Positions 8,782 through 16,249 of a stretch of DNA of 64,000 bases are shown one piece after another. Position 1 is the first letter of the stretch; every line of letters begins with the position of its first letter. Origin of the DNA: Candidatus Gastranaerophilales bacterium (GTDB lineage Bacteria > Cyanobacteriota > Vampirovibrionia > Gastranaerophilales > Gastranaerophilaceae). A program made the position numbers and the translations under genes. The stretch is taken from contig CALUQG010000001.1 of NCBI GenBank assembly GCA_944322855.1, forward strand, positions 62,001 through 126,000, read 5' to 3'. Under the pieces are notes generated by a model. The model was not told the DNA's origin and did no database searches. It saw nothing but the letters and a program-made list of their open reading frames with translations.

Positions 8782-9423
8782 TTACTGCTGTATAATCTTT
8801 GAGCCAAAGTAGCAGTTATATTGCTTTTCATAGCCGATAGTTGTTTTGGAATCATGTCCCGGATAGACATCTATGTCATCATCGAGTTTAAATAATTTTT
8901 CTTTTATTGAATTGCTGATTTGAGCAAAACTGCCTCCCTCAAAATCAGTTCTGCCTATTGAAGCATGAAACAATGTGTCTCCAGAGAAAAGATTTTTTCC
9001 AACAAGAAAACAGCTGCTGCCGGGGGTATGTCCGGGTGTGTGTATAACTTTTATTTCTTCATTTCCAAGCTTAAAAATGTCTTTTTCCGTGAATGTTTTT
9101 ATGTTTTCAGGCGGAAGCACATTGTTAACAAATCCAAATCTTTTTAGTTGTTCCGGCAAATTTTCTACAAGATATTTGTCTGCTTCATGAACATACACAG
9201 GCAGACCCGTTGCTTCTTGAACATCTTTTTCACCTAATATATGATCAAAATGTCCATGGGTATTCAAAATATATTTCAGGTTAGCTTTTGATTTTTCAAT
9301 TTCCTCGCTTACCTCAGCAAAATCTCCACCTATATCAATTACAGCTGCTTCTTTTGAAATTTCATCTATTAGAAGATAAGCATTTGTACCGATTAATCCC
9401 ATCGGAAATGTTTTTATTATCAT
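8782..9423 (-). CDS. MBL-fold metallo-hydrolase (glyoxalase II-like)
   Basis: 213 aa, a compact metallo-beta-lactamase fold protein of the GloB/YcbL type. Metal ligands are all present: 'THGHFDH' (residues 55-61), His132 in 'TPGHTPGS', Asp149 in 'FSGDTLF' and His190 in 'YPGHDS'. This is the pattern of hydroxyacylglutathione hydrolase-like thioesterases, but the protein is shorter than classical glyoxalase II and lacks its C-terminal helical domain. The natural substrate is uncertain. A GGAG ribosome site precedes the ATG. Cytoplasmic. Confidence 0.88.
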   Translation of the reverse strand: MIIKTFPMGLIGTNAYLLIDEISKEAAVIDIGGDFAEVSEEIEKSKANLKYILNTHGHFDHILGEKDVQEATGLPVYVHEADKYLVENLPEQLKRFGFVNNVLPPENIKTFTEKDIFKLGNEEIKVIHTPGHTPGSSCFLVGKNLFSGDTLFHASIGRTDFEGGSFAQISNSIKEKLFKLDDDIDVYPGHDSKTTIGYEKQYNCYFGSKIIQQ

Positions 9424-9495
9424 TGTTTCTCCGTTATTTTTATATTTATAAATCCGAATTAATATTTTTCTTAAGTATTATAACTTAGCTGAAAA

Positions 9496-10116
9496 CTAGT
9501 AGCCGTTGTCAAGCCAGGGTCTTTCTCTGAATTTTGCTCCCAGAGCTTCTATTTGTTGTTTGCAGCTGTTCAAATCAACTTTGTAGTCTTTATATCCGGT
9601 AACTATTGTCGCTGTAGTTTCAATCCCTTCTTTAACGCATTCTTTGATGAAATCTTTCATCCCTTCATATGCATTTTCGATTTTTGGTAAAGAAATTTTG
9701 TCATAGACTTCTTTGTTTTCACCGTTAAAACTTATTGAGACGCTGTCTATAATTCCTTTCAGTTCCGGAACAATATTTCTTTTATATATGAGATTGCCCT
9801 GACCGTTTGTATTTATACGGGTTTTTATGTGCGGATATTTTTGTTTTATGTATTTTGCTACTTCTTTCAGTTCTTCCAGTTTTAATATAGGCTCACCGTA
9901 TCCGCAGAAAACTATTTCTTTGAATTTATCCGGTTCAAAGCTGTCAAGCTGTTTTTTCACTTCTTCGGCATCAAGTTTTTCACTGTCAAGAAATAAATTT
10001 GCTCCGACTACATCGTCTTTAATCGCTCTGATACAAAAAACACAGTTGTTAGTGCAGAGGTTTGTCAGATTAATATAAATTTTTCCTTCTAATAAATATA
10101 CATAATTATTGCTCAT
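9496..10116 (-). CDS. Radical SAM protein, TatD-associated type
   Basis: 206 aa, short for a radical SAM enzyme. The cluster-binding motif 'CTNNCVFC' places Cys at 21, 25 and 28, and 'FCGYGEPIL' (about 70-78) is the glycine-rich SAM-binding strand. The length and the 'YINLTNLCTNNCVFC' opening match the family often found next to or fused to TatD nucleases (TIGR04038), though no tatD gene is in this window. No ribosome site is visible. An 11-bp inverted repeat lies directly upstream (10122-10153) and may control it. The reaction is unknown. Confidence 0.82.
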   Translation of the reverse strand: MSNNYVYLLEGKIYINLTNLCTNNCVFCIRAIKDDVVGANLFLDSEKLDAEEVKKQLDSFEPDKFKEIVFCGYGEPILKLEELKEVAKYIKQKYPHIKTRINTNGQGNLIYKRNIVPELKGIIDSVSISFNGENKEVYDKISLPKIENAYEGMKDFIKECVKEGIETTATIVTGYKDYKVDLNSCKQQIEALGAKFRERPWLDNGY

Positions 10117-10121
10117 AGTAT

Positions 10122-10153
10122 TTGAATTGTCTCACAACAAAAAGACAATTCAA
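10122..10153. promoter_or_regulatory. Perfect inverted repeat in front of the radical SAM gene
   Basis: An 11-bp perfect inverted repeat (10122-10132 with 10143-10153) separated by 10 bases, ending 6 bases before the ATG at 10116. On the minus strand there is no T-run after it, so it is not an obvious terminator for the upstream gene. It could be an operator or a leader hairpin. Confidence 0.45.
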
Positions 10154-10177
10154 GAGTTTTTTACAAATCAAAAAATT

Positions 10178-10810
10178 CTATATTAAATTTGAATCAGAAC
10201 TGTTTTTTATATAAAACCCGAAACCAAGAGCTTTGTATCGGCTTAATTCATTTTTCAGATTGTAAACTTCTTTGTTCAACTCGTTCATTTTATATCTTAA
10301 AGTTTCGTTTTCTGTTTTGCATCTAACGAGTTCAACGACAACTTCATCCATGCCGTCAAGTTTTTCGTCTAATTTTTCTGAAAGCTTTTCATCAACGAGT
10401 TTTGAAATTTTGTTCAAAAGATTGTTTTCCATCGAAGAAAGAGAAGCACAAATTCTGTCTGCTGCAACTGCTGCAGGAGCCTGAACCGGCGGCTGCGCAG
10501 TCTGTTGCTGAGGCTGAAGCTGGCGAACGGCTTTTTTCATAGGAACGGATGCGTAAGACTTTGAAGCTTTAGAAGGCTCATTAGAGCGTTTTATTGTTTT
10601 TTGCTGTTCTGCCAGACCTTTTACTCTTCTTAAAATTTCAACATCGTCTTTAGTAAAATATGTTCTGCCGTATAAATCTTTTTTGGGCATCAAAGAAACT
10701 CTTGCGCAGAGTTTTGCAATACCTTTGTTATCCAAATTTAATAGATTTCTAACAGTTTCGACGGAAAAATTTTGAATTTTAGTCTGAGAATGTTGGTTCA
10801 ATGCTCTCAA
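10178..10810 (-). CDS. MerR-like helix-turn-helix protein with C-terminal coiled coil
   Basis: 210 aa. Residues 15-65 resemble the winged helix of MerR regulators ('GIAKLCARVSLMPKKDL', 'GRTYFTKDDVEILRRV'). A Pro/Gln/Ala linker follows (about 95-118), then a long coiled coil (about 120-190) that could dimerise the protein. There is no effector-binding domain. The start is a TTG at 10810, chosen because AAGGAAGGG lies 5 bases upstream and no ATG occurs before residue 41. It is probably a DNA-binding regulator or nucleoid-type protein; the targets are unknown. Confidence 0.7.
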   Translation of the reverse strand: MRALNQHSQTKIQNFSVETVRNLLNLDNKGIAKLCARVSLMPKKDLYGRTYFTKDDVEILRRVKGLAEQQKTIKRSNEPSKASKSYASVPMKKAVRQLQPQQQTAQPPVQAPAAVAADRICASLSSMENNLLNKISKLVDEKLSEKLDEKLDGMDEVVVELVRCKTENETLRYKMNELNKEVYNLKNELSRYKALGFGFYIKNSSDSNLI

Positions 10811-10941
10811 AGTAACCCTTCCTTTGAACAGTGCCTAACGAGCACATGACTTGTGGAAATATATATTATTTATAAGTATTATATTTTAAATCGATTACAA
10901 ATAAAACATGAAAGTCAAATTTCTTTACAATTTTATCAAAA

Positions 10942-11157
10942 TCATGAAAACGGATTTTTGGGCTTAATTTTTTGAGAACCGTTTTTTACAAGAAGTCCGC
11001 ATTTTGAACAAGCAAGAGTCTTGCCCGTACTGTCTACAGGGAAAAATGTATGCAGGCATTCTTCGTAATCGGCAGCTTCTGTTAAATCTGCCGGTTTATT
11101 TTGTTTTTTCTCTTTTTTCTCCTGTAAAATTTTTGCCAGATACTCTAATATATACAT
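10942..11157 (-). CDS. Small zinc-ribbon-like protein
   Basis: 71 aa from the ATG at 11157. Residues 1-25 are an amphipathic, Lys-rich helix. The C-terminal half carries 'ECLHTFFPVD' and 'ACSKCGLL', so Cys, His, Cys and Cys could form a small zinc site. An in-frame ATG at 11172 exists, but a TATAAT hexamer sits between the two ATGs, 6 bases before 11157, which favours the inner start on a leaderless transcript. The gene is divergent from gmk. Function unknown. Confidence 0.65.
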   Translation of the reverse strand: MYILEYLAKILQEKKEKKQNKPADLTEAADYEECLHTFFPVDSTGKTLACSKCGLLVKNGSQKIKPKNPFS

Positions 11158-11163
11158 AAAAAT

Positions 11164-11169
11164 ATTATA
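11164..11169 (-). promoter_or_regulatory. TATAAT -10 element for the small zinc-ribbon gene
   Basis: TATAAT on the minus strand, 6 bases before the ATG at 11157. It lies in a 16-base sequence repeated in inverted orientation in front of gmk. Confidence 0.5.
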
Positions 11170-11230
11170 CATCTTTTAGTTATTTTTTAAGTCTTAATAA
11201 TTAAAACATGCATAAAGATTTTTAGTGATG

Positions 11231-11236
11231 TATAAT
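11231..11236 (+). promoter_or_regulatory. TATAAT -10 element of gmk
   Basis: TATAAT ending 10 bases before the gmk ATG, leaving a leader of only a few bases. The surrounding 16 bases (11227-11242) are the exact inverse of those at 11158-11173. Confidence 0.5.
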
Positions 11237-11246
11237 ATTTTTCAAT

Positions 11247-11840
11247 ATGGAAAAGGACGTAAAAAAACAGCAGAATAACCCCGGCAAACTCTTTGTTATA
11301 TCCGGTTCATCCGGAGTCGGCAAAGGCACTTTGCTCAAGGAGCTTTTAAACAGGAACCCGGACTTGAAGCTCTCTATTTCTGCTACCACAAGACACCCAA
11401 GACCCGGAGAAATTGACGGAGTAAATTATTTTTTTATATCAAAAGATGAGTTTGAAAAATCCGTCCAAAACGGTGAATTTTTAGAATGGACAGAGTTTAA
11501 CGGAAATTGCTACGGTACAAAAGAATACTATGTAAAAAAAACTCTGGGGAAAGGTGAAAATCTGATTTTGGAAATTGAGACAAGAGGTGCTCTTCAAATA
11601 AAGAAAAAAATACCGGAAGCTGTGCTTATTTTTGTGCTTCCTCCATCTATTGAAGAACTGGAACATCGTCTAAGAGGCAGAAATACCGAAGATGAAACCA
11701 CAATACAGGGACGTTTGCATGAAGCCTACAGAGAAATTGAATGTTCTTCTCAATATGATTTCAGAGTTGTGAACGATGATTTAAACAGAGCTTTAGTTGA
11801 ACTTGAAAAAATTATTAATCAAGAATTAGCAAAAAGTTAG
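11247..11840 (+). CDS. gmk: Guanylate kinase
   Basis: 197 aa. It phosphorylates GMP to GDP with ATP in purine salvage and synthesis. The P-loop 'GSSGVGKGTL' is at residues 20-29, followed by the GMP-binding 'TTRHPRPGEIDGVNYFF' and 'FLEWTEFNGNCYGT'. The length is normal. It stands alone on the plus strand, ending 1 base before the convergent YitT gene. There is no Shine-Dalgarno sequence; a TATAAT lies 10 bases before the ATG. Confidence 0.97.
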   Translation: MEKDVKKQQNNPGKLFVISGSSGVGKGTLLKELLNRNPDLKLSISATTRHPRPGEIDGVNYFFISKDEFEKSVQNGEFLEWTEFNGNCYGTKEYYVKKTLGKGENLILEIETRGALQIKKKIPEAVLIFVLPPSIEELEHRLRGRNTEDETTIQGRLHEAYREIECSSQYDFRVVNDDLNRALVELEKIINQELAKS

Positions 11841-11841
11841 T

Positions 11842-12690
11842 TTACAATGCGTGATGTTTTTTTACACGTCCTCCGTCAACTTCGTGGACATTTTCTATTG
11901 TGATAAAAGCTGTTTCGTCAACTGTTTTTACAAGCTGTTTTAATTTTGCAATTTCCATCCTGTTAATTACACAAAAAATTATCTTTTTCTCAGCACCTGA
12001 ATATCCGCCTCGTGCTTTAAGATAAGTAACGCTTATATCAAAATTTTCCATAATAGCGTTGCCGATGTCAGTATGTTTCTCAGTAACAATTCTGACAGCT
12101 TTTGATTCATTCAAGCCTTCTATCACAATGTCTATTACACGGTAAGCAATGAAATATGTAATCATGGAATACATTGAACTTTGCCAGTTGTCATAAACAA
12201 ATCCGGCTGCGGTAAAAATAAACAGATTGAAAAACATTATAATCTCACCGACAGAAAATCCCCATCTTTTTGAAAGTCTAATAGATAAAATTTCTGTTCC
12301 ATCCAACGATGAATTGCTCCTCAATACAAGTCCGACACCTGCTCCTAGTATCAAACCTCCAAAAATACATGCCAGAAACGGATCCGAAACATGTTTGTGG
12401 TTGAGCCATACAGGCATAAAGGAAACACCGACAGACAAAACCGATACTGCATAAAAAGTAAATGCGACAAACAATTTGCCCATTTTTTGAAGAGCGAGAA
12501 ATATAAACGGTAAATTCAAAAGAAAAATACACCATCCAAGAGCAAAGTGAGTTTTGTAGTTTGTCATAATTGCAATACCAAGAATTCCGCCGTCGATAAT
12601 TTTATTGGGTATCAAAAAACCTTCAAGCGCAAATGCAGCAATTAATGCACCAATCGTCATTACGACTATGTTCATTACATTTTTTTTCAT
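11842..12690 (-). CDS. YitT family membrane protein (DUF161 + DUF2179)
   Basis: 282 aa. Five or six hydrophobic segments fill residues 8-190, with the family loop 'RSNSSLDGTEILSIRL'. They are followed by a cytosolic ferredoxin-like DUF2179 domain of about 80 residues ('TYLKARGGYSGAEKKIIFCV'). YitT proteins are widespread in bacteria but their transport role is not settled. A TATTAT hexamer lies exactly 6 bases before the ATG and no ribosome site is seen, so the message is probably leaderless. Confidence 0.9.
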   Translation of the reverse strand: MKKNVMNIVVMTIGALIAAFALEGFLIPNKIIDGGILGIAIMTNYKTHFALGWCIFLLNLPFIFLALQKMGKLFVAFTFYAVSVLSVGVSFMPVWLNHKHVSDPFLACIFGGLILGAGVGLVLRSNSSLDGTEILSIRLSKRWGFSVGEIIMFFNLFIFTAAGFVYDNWQSSMYSMITYFIAYRVIDIVIEGLNESKAVRIVTEKHTDIGNAIMENFDISVTYLKARGGYSGAEKKIIFCVINRMEIAKLKQLVKTVDETAFITIENVHEVDGGRVKKHHAL

Positions 12691-12696
12691 ATTCTA

Positions 12697-12702
12697 ATAA
12701 TA
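12697..12702 (-). promoter_or_regulatory. TATTAT -10 element of the YitT gene
   Basis: TATTAT on the minus strand, 6 bases before the ATG; a TATGAT overlaps it 5 bases further out. Confidence 0.4.
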
Positions 12703-12772
12703 TCATACTGTGGAATTTGGTACAATGTTATCAATTGAATGTAAAATTTGACTGATAGCCACTATCAGGGTG

Positions 12773-12778
12773 TATCAT
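12773..12778 (+). promoter_or_regulatory. TATCAT -10 element of the YkgJ-type gene
   Basis: TATCAT exactly 6 bases before the ATG at 12785. Its position argues against the GTG at 12770 as the start. Confidence 0.45.
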
Positions 12779-12784
12779 TTTAAT

Positions 12785-13402
12785 ATGTTTGAAAACTATG
12801 AAAAATATCTTGCATTTTTAAATGAAAAGCTTCAAAAATTTTTTGAAAGCCAGAAACCATTTATTTTTTGTCATAAAGGGTGTGCAAAGTGCTGCAAAAA
12901 TGCGCAATTCCCCTATTCTCTGCTTGAAATAAGATATCTTTTAGCAGGTTTTTTGAAACTGGATAAAGAGACACAGGATAAAATTGAAGAAAACCTTCAA
13001 ACTATTGTGAAAAAAAAGAAAAAATTCCGTGGCAAAATTTTCAAATATGAATGCCCTTTTTTGATAGATGATGTTTGCTCAGTGTATGAATACAGAGGAG
13101 TTATTTGCAGAACCTTCGGGTTGATGACAAATACTCTTGAGCAAAAACTCAGAGCTCCTTTTTGTTATGAAAAAGGTTTAAATTATTCAAATGTAATGAA
13201 CATAAGAACAAGAAAAATTTCTCCAAGAAAATATAAAAAACTTGGAGTAAAAGAAGAACCTCTCGGTTTTAATGTCAGCTACAAATTTTTGACTGACAGA
13301 AGTTTTGAAGAAGATTTTAATATCAGGTTTGGCGAAGTAAAACCGCTTATTAACTGGTTTTTGGATGAAGTTGAAGGTGTTGATAACAATATGCTTGACT
13401 GA
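12785..13402 (+). CDS. YkgJ family cysteine-cluster protein
   Basis: 205 aa. The Cys pattern of the YkgJ/Fli-type zinc or iron-sulfur family (CxCGKCC-like) is present: 'CHKGCAKCCKN' near residue 30 and, later, 'YECPFLIDDVCSVYEYR' with 'GVICRTFG'. The product is soluble and basic. The family binds a metal cluster through about eight cysteines; its biological role is not established. I chose the ATG at 12785 over the GTG at 12770 because a TATCAT box lies between them. Confidence 0.85.
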   Translation: MFENYEKYLAFLNEKLQKFFESQKPFIFCHKGCAKCCKNAQFPYSLLEIRYLLAGFLKLDKETQDKIEENLQTIVKKKKKFRGKIFKYECPFLIDDVCSVYEYRGVICRTFGLMTNTLEQKLRAPFCYEKGLNYSNVMNIRTRKISPRKYKKLGVKEEPLGFNVSYKFLTDRSFEEDFNIRFGEVKPLINWFLDEVEGVDNNMLD

Positions 13403-13447
13403 GAGTAGCTCTCAAGAAGTAAACTTGTATAGTGAAAAGAGGTGTTT

Positions 13448-13918
13448 ATGAAAAAAATATTACTTACTTTGTTATTTACAATACTGTTTACCGGAGGTGC
13501 AATTGTTATGTCAAAAGAATATGAACAGCCTTTTCAAAAAGGCAAAATAAATCCCTATAACAAATATTTTACAGGTACAACATATCTTTACAGGTTGAGT
13601 GAAAATGATAATATCTGGAATTCTTCAATTGCGAATGTAACATTTGAACCCAAAGCCAGAACAAATTGGCATAAACACTCAGGCGGACAAATTCTTCTTG
13701 TTACAGCAGGTGAAGGACGTTATCAAGAAAAAGGAAAACCGGCCAGAATATTAAAAAAAGGTGATGTGGTAAGAATTCCTCTCAATGTTGAACACTGGCA
13801 TGGTGCAGCACCTGACAGTTGGTTTTCTCATATTTCAATAGAGACAAATCTTCCGGATAATGCGACAACATGGCTTGAACCCGTTACAGATAAAGAATAT
13901 TACAATGAGGAAAAATAA
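13448..13918 (+). CDS. Exported cupin-domain protein
   Basis: 156 aa with a signal peptide or anchor (residues 1-20, basic then hydrophobic) and one cupin barrel. Metal ligands are 'TNWHKHSGGQILLVTAGEG' (HxH, Gln and a Glu) and 'VEHWHGA' (final His), so a mononuclear metal centre is expected in the periplasm. AGAGG lies 5 bases before the ATG at 13448; the GTG at 13442 is in frame but too close to the ribosome site. It is the first gene of a four-gene operon, and its stop is 2 bases before the flavodoxin start. Small cupins of this type often neighbour carboxymuconolactone decarboxylases, as here. Confidence 0.9.
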   Translation: MKKILLTLLFTILFTGGAIVMSKEYEQPFQKGKINPYNKYFTGTTYLYRLSENDNIWNSSIANVTFEPKARTNWHKHSGGQILLVTAGEGRYQEKGKPARILKKGDVVRIPLNVEHWHGAAPDSWFSHISIETNLPDNATTWLEPVTDKEYYNEEK

Positions 13919-13920
13919 TA

Positions 13921-14463
13921 ATGGCTAAAAAAGTATTGATAATTTCTTCTTCTCCAAGAAAAGGCGGAAATTCGGATGTTTTATGCGATGAATTTGCGAG
14001 AGGAGCAAAAGAAGCCGGAAATGATGTTGAAAAAATATTTTTAAAAGATAAAAAAATAAATTACTGTACAGGTTGCGGTTTTTGCAACACAAATGACTAC
14101 ACTGCCTGTTCACAAAATGACGATATGAAAGAAATTCTTGATAAAATGCCGGAAACTGATGTCATAGTTTTTGCAACACCTGTTTATTTTTATACAATGT
14201 GCGCTCAGATGAAAACTTTTATTGACCGCTGCTGTGCAAGATATATAAAAATAACAGGCAAAGATTTTTATTTTATTATGACTGCAGCTGATGAAAATAA
14301 AAATGCTATGGATAGAGTACTTGAAGAATTCAGGGGATTTCTTGTGTGTCTTGATGATGTCAGTGAAAAAGGTGCGATCTGTGCTGCAGGAGTCTGGCAG
14401 AAGGGTGATATTCTTTCTACAGATTATATAAAAGAAGCTTATGAAAAAGGAAAAAATGTATAG
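13921..14463 (+). CDS. Flavodoxin-fold NAD(P)H-dependent FMN reductase
   Basis: 180 aa. The N-terminal FMN phosphate loop 'SSSPRKGGNSDVL' and the flavin-binding 'TPVYFYTMCAQMKTFIDR' identify the flavodoxin-like reductase family. 'YCTGCGFCNTNDYTAC' (about residues 49-63) has the compact cysteine cluster of iron-sulfur flavoproteins, so a 4Fe-4S site next to FMN is possible. It is the second gene of the cupin operon and could supply reducing power to the other members. Electron donor and target are not deducible. Confidence 0.88.
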   Translation: MAKKVLIISSSPRKGGNSDVLCDEFARGAKEAGNDVEKIFLKDKKINYCTGCGFCNTNDYTACSQNDDMKEILDKMPETDVIVFATPVYFYTMCAQMKTFIDRCCARYIKITGKDFYFIMTAADENKNAMDRVLEEFRGFLVCLDDVSEKGAICAAGVWQKGDILSTDYIKEAYEKGKNV

Positions 14464-14494
14464 AACCAATATTTATTAAAAGGAGAAAATATTA

Positions 14495-16243
14495 ATGACA
14501 ATACTGGATAAAATTAACAGCCCTAAAGATGTGAAAAATCTGTCGACTGATGAAATGAATATATTATCTCAGGATATCAGAGATGCAATTCTTAAAAGAG
14601 TAAATGATTTTGGCGGACACTTAGGGCCGGATTTGGGCATAGTAGAAGCGACAATTGCGCTTCATTATGTTTTTAATTCTCCTCAGGACAAAATTGTTTA
14701 TGATGTGTCACATCAGGTTTATCCTCACAAAATGCTGACAGGAAGAAAAGAAGGCTTTTTAAATCCTGAAATGTATACCAAAATTTCGGGATACTCAAAT
14801 CCGTCAGAAAGTGAACACGACCATTTTATAATCGGTCATACATCTACTTCTGTAAGTCTTGCTACAGGGCTTGCAAAAGCCAGAGACTTAAAAAATGAAA
14901 AATATAATGTAATTGCCTTGATTGGCGACGGTTCATTAAGCGGAGGCGAAGCTTACGAAGGCTTTAACAATGCAGCAGAACTCAACAGTAATATGATTAT
15001 CATTGTTAATGACAATGAAATGTCTATTGCTCCGAATGCCGGCGGTTTATACAGAAATCTCGACGAACTCAGAAAAACTAACGGTCAGGCACAAAACAAT
15101 GTATTTAAAGCGATAGGTTTTGAATATCTCTATGTCGAAGACGGTAATAATATTGAGTCATTAATCAGTGCATTTGAAAAAATCAAAGATATAAACCATC
15201 CGGTAGTTGTTCATATCCATACACTAAAAGGTAAAGGCTATGAACCTGCTGAAATAGATAAAGAAACATATCACTGGCATACACCGGGCTTTATCGGACA
15301 AAAAACTGCACAATCAGAAGAAAAAACATATAACTCTATTACAAAAGATTTTCTTTTGAACAAAAAAAATAATAATGAGCCTGTAATAGCAATTACAGCT
15401 GCAACACCCGGTGTTTTTGATTTTAATCCGGAATTCAGAAACAAAATGGGCAAAAACTATACCGATGTCGGAATTGCAGAGGAGCACGCAATTGCTTATG
15501 CTTCCGGTCTTGCAAAAAACGGTGCTAAACCGGTACTGGCGTTAATGAGTTCATTCGTACAAAGAACTTATGACCAGATGTCACAGGATTTGGCTTTAAA
15601 CAATTCACCTGCTACTGTTTTAATTTACTGGGGCGGTATTTCCAATGCGGACATGACACACCTGTGTACTTTTGATATTCCTCTCATAAGCAATATACCA
15701 AACATAGTGTATCTTGCTCCTGTAAATAAAGAAGAATATTTGGCAATGCTTGAGTGGTCATACAATCAAAATGAGCATCCAGTATTCATTAGGGTTCCTG
15801 CAGGAAATCTTGTTTCGACAGGTGCTGCTGATACAACAGACTATTCAAAACTAAACAAATACAAAGTTGAATATGAGGGTTCAAATGTTGCTATAGTTGC
15901 CGCAGGCAATTTCTTCTGTCTCGGACAGCAGGTTAAAGAAGAATTAAAACAAAAAGCCGGGATTGATGCCACTTTGATTAATCCAAGATTTTTGACAGGA
16001 ATAGATGAAGAATTGCTTGATGACCTTAAGAAAAATCACAAAGTTGTAATAACTCTTGAAGACGGTGAAATTGACGGCGGCTTCGGTGAAAAAATTGCAA
16101 GATTTTACGGCAATTCTGAAATGAAAGTGCTTAACTACGGATCTAAAAAAGAGTTTAGCGACAGAGTGCCGTTAGATGAGCTTTACGACCGCTACCGTCT
16201 GAAAAAAGAACTTATTGTTGAAGATATAAAAGAATGTTTGTAG
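14495..16243 (+). CDS. DXS-like thiamine-diphosphate enzyme (non-canonical 1-deoxyxylulose-5-phosphate synthase homologue)
   Basis: 582 aa, about 40 shorter than typical DXS. The transketolase-type machinery is intact: 'GHLGPDLGIVEATIAL' (His42), 'GDGSLSGG' with 'NDNEMSI' (residues 144-168, Mg and thiamine diphosphate) and 'VGIAEEHA' (325-332, catalytic Glu). The acceptor side differs. The DRAG loop of DXS is replaced by 'IYWGGISNADMTHL' (367-380; only the His is kept) and 'YPRGN' by 'VPAGN'. No Arg occurs between 'GRKEG' and 'SESEHD'. From memory of the E. coli enzyme, these changes remove the three arginines that hold the phosphate of glyceraldehyde 3-phosphate. A different carbonyl acceptor is therefore likely. 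An AAGGAGA site precedes the ATG. Confidence 0.85.
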   Translation: MTILDKINSPKDVKNLSTDEMNILSQDIRDAILKRVNDFGGHLGPDLGIVEATIALHYVFNSPQDKIVYDVSHQVYPHKMLTGRKEGFLNPEMYTKISGYSNPSESEHDHFIIGHTSTSVSLATGLAKARDLKNEKYNVIALIGDGSLSGGEAYEGFNNAAELNSNMIIIVNDNEMSIAPNAGGLYRNLDELRKTNGQAQNNVFKAIGFEYLYVEDGNNIESLISAFEKIKDINHPVVVHIHTLKGKGYEPAEIDKETYHWHTPGFIGQKTAQSEEKTYNSITKDFLLNKKNNNEPVIAITAATPGVFDFNPEFRNKMGKNYTDVGIAEEHAIAYASGLAKNGAKPVLALMSSFVQRTYDQMSQDLALNNSPATVLIYWGGISNADMTHLCTFDIPLISNIPNIVYLAPVNKEEYLAMLEWSYNQNEHPVFIRVPAGNLVSTGAADTTDYSKLNKYKVEYEGSNVAIVAAGNFFCLGQQVKEELKQKAGIDATLINPRFLTGIDEELLDDLKKNHKVVITLEDGEIDGGFGEKIARFYGNSEMKVLNYGSKKEFSDRVPLDELYDRYRLKKELIVEDIKECL

Positions 16244-16249
16244 GTGCTT

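Noticed and set aside
8685-8870. 61-codon frame overlapping the MBL hydrolase end
   Set aside because: It shares the C-terminal coding region of the hydrolase in another frame and has no domain.
14495-16243. Plain annotation as canonical dxs
   Set aside because: The phosphate-binding arginines and the DRAG loop are missing; the gene symbol is therefore withheld.
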